From Ornithinimicrobium murale (GTDB lineage Bacteria; Actinomycetota; Actinomycetes; Actinomycetales; Dermatophilaceae), in the NCBI RefSeq assembly GCF_003352835.1, contig NZ_QLVD01000002.1, positions 22,184-86,183 on the forward strand: a stretch of DNA of 64,000 bases. Reading direction: 5' to 3'. Position numbers and translations under genes: made by a program. Below, in pieces: positions 62,831 to 64,000 of this stretch (the first letter of the stretch is position 1; the number at the start of each line of letters is the position of its first letter). The notes under the pieces were generated by a model. The model was not told the origin of the DNA, searched no databases, and saw only the letters and a list, made by a program, of their open reading frames with translations.

Positions 62831-63891
62831 TCAGGTCATGTCCTCCGGGTGCTTGATCCGGGTGGGTCTGGCGTGGATCGCGCGGTTGAGGGCCCAGGTG
62901 ACCGCCCACAACCCGACGCCCATCGCCAGCAGCCAGCCGGCGATCTCATAGACCGAGCCGGCCCGGCCGGTCCACGGTCCGACCATGTAGGCACAGGCGA
63001 GGGCACCGATGACGGGCAGCACAGTGGGTGCGGTGAAGTGGTCGTGATCGACCCGGTCCCGACGCAGGATCAGGCAGGCGACGTTCACGACGCTGAAGAC
63101 GCCGAGCAGCAGGAGGGCGGTGACATCGCCCAGGTTGGACACCGACTGGACCAGCAGGATCAGCCCGATGGCGAGCATCGTCGTGAACACGATGGCGGCC
63201 CAGGGAGTCTGCCGCCCTCGGTGCACCAGGCCCAGCGGCTTGGGGAGGACACCCTGTTTGGCCATGCCATAGAGCAGCCTCGAGGCCATCATCATGTTGA
63301 TCAGCGCGGAGTTGGCGACGGCGAACATCGCGATGAACGGATAGAGCGTGTCGATCGGAAGGTTCGGCGCACCCCGCTCGACCACGGTCAACAGCGGCGT
63401 GCCGTGCTGGGCCAGCTCCCCGACGGGCACCAGCGCCACGGCCGTGATCGAGACCAGCACGTAGATCAGGCCGGTGATCAGCAGCCCGGACAGCATCACC
63501 TTGGGAAGATCCGGCTCGGCTCCTTGGTCTCCTCGGCCATGTTGACCGAGTCCTCGAAGCCGACCATGGCGAAAAAGGCCAGTCCGGTGGCTGCGGTCAC
63601 GGCCATTAGGGCGTTCTTGCCGCTGGGACTCTCGAAGACGGTGATCCGCGAGAAGTCGACCTCTGCGCCGGAGAAGCCGGCGACGGCCCACAAGCCGACG
63701 AAGATCACCAACAGCAGACCGGACAGCTCGACCAGGGTCAGCACGACATTGGCCTTGACCGACTCGGCGACGCCCCGGAAGTTGATCGTCATCACCAGCA
63801 GGATGAACGCGAGGGCGCCGATGCTGATCGCGCCGGCGTTGACAACCTGGCCGTCGGCGCCCCTCCTCGAGGAAGACGTTGAACCGTTGCC
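62831..63891 (-). pseudogene. APC-family amino-acid permease, truncated and frameshifted
   Basis: Three frames together encode about 350 residues of an APC permease. From 63891 a frame reads QRFNVFLEE; near 63860-63863 (CCCC) it must shift by one base to continue as ADGQVVNAGAISIGALAF. It runs to EETKEPSRIFP near 63504-63506, where one missing G in GGG (three where four are needed) creates a stop; the other frame resumes as KVMLSGLLITGLIYVLVS and continues to the end at 62831. The N-terminal third is missing because other sequence begins at about 63890. Shifts at homopolymers could be sequencing errors, but the missing N-terminus supports decay. Confidence 0.8.
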
Positions 63892-64000
63892 GATGAGTGA
63901 GCAGTAGTGCTCATCTCACCAGCACCCCGTCTCGGGGTTGTTCGGCCACCGTGCGGTGGCTTCCCTTTCGCGCTTCACGGCCACCTGCCGGGCGAGGCCC
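63892..64000 (-). mobile_element. Probable element end with three hairpins; possible TnpB/IS605-type right end
   Basis: A frame open to the window edge ends at a TGA at 63916-63918 and its tail carries the VKRE and PNNPETG segments (27 residues). Three perfect hairpins follow one another within 63 bp: GCCACCG/CGGTGGC (63945-63960), CCCCG/CGGGG (63925-63937) and TGAGCA/TGCTCA (63898-63913). The frame's end overlaps the first two. The permease begins right behind. Stacked hairpins over a gene's 3' end are the plan of IS200/IS605 right ends and their ωRNA. The protein is not identified, so the type is a guess. Confidence 0.4.

Overview
The window is about 70% GC, coding-dense and full of 4-nt start/stop overlaps. 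The lineage is Actinomycetota: it carries SepH, a DUF3159/OB-fold/DUF3710/dut/DUF4193 block, a ferrochelatase with a cysteine-rich tail, paired single-domain TrkA (CeoB/CeoC) proteins and a separate ParC. A Micrococcales member near Intrasporangiaceae/Ornithinimicrobiaceae is the best guess (inference). No rRNA or tRNA gene, CRISPR array or prophage was seen. A truncated mobile-element end may sit at the right edge.

Region by region. 1-1198: tail of an iron-chelate ABC importer. 1185-3874: a SufR-like regulator divergent from folE and a ferredoxin-type FAD reductase, with a 28-bp inverted repeat between them. 3900-6087: a membrane protein and a PLP-dependent decarboxylase. 6203-8308: a second clpP pair facing a GNAT gene and an XRE regulator that ends in Leu-Ala-Ala. 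8425-12310: a ring-cleavage-type VOC protein and aconitase, the latter behind a perfect 20-bp palindrome. 12469-21096: a block that follows the M. tuberculosis Rv2689c-Rv2699c order (CeoC, CeoB, APC permease, TRAM methyltransferase, then DUF3159, OB-fold, DUF3710, dut, DUF4193), with a VOC protein and an AlkD-like glycosylase inserted. 21343-28529: a cobalamin block in which a B12 riboswitch precedes btuF-btuC-btuD-cobO-cobQ-cobD, all overlapping, with a cobC-like aminotransferase just upstream.

28539-40461: ferrochelatase and a TRIC channel, then divergent SepH, then MFS, thymidine kinase, phosphodiesterase, DUF5998, a lipoprotein, a 560-bp repeat-rich gap and a GNAT/acyl-CoA-synthetase fusion. 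40571-46805: an ECF sigma factor with a membrane-anchored BNR-repeat partner, nitroreductase, a CWB2/polysaccharide-deacetylase wall enzyme, a kinase-like protein, and a membrane exporter divergent from its likely TetR regulator. 47556-53455: PfkB kinase, tandem 32-bp repeats, parC, an AidB-like acyl-CoA dehydrogenase and a small P-loop protein. 53516-57697: a membrane protein and an LnrLMN-like ABC-2 exporter, with two copies of one palindrome between them. 57824-62585: a small alarmone synthetase, a DUF6318-like lipoprotein with a PKD-like secreted partner, and a DEAD-box helicase with a long Arg/Asp repeat arm. 62831-64000: an amino-acid permease broken by two frameshifts and cut off by what looks like a mobile-element end.

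The points most worth a second look are the clpP pair whose second member has Ala where the nucleophilic Ser belongs, the dispersed tandem repeat shared by two intergenic loci, the aconitase palindrome, the 72-bp inverted repeat between sepH and the MFS gene, and the hairpin-rich element end at the right edge.
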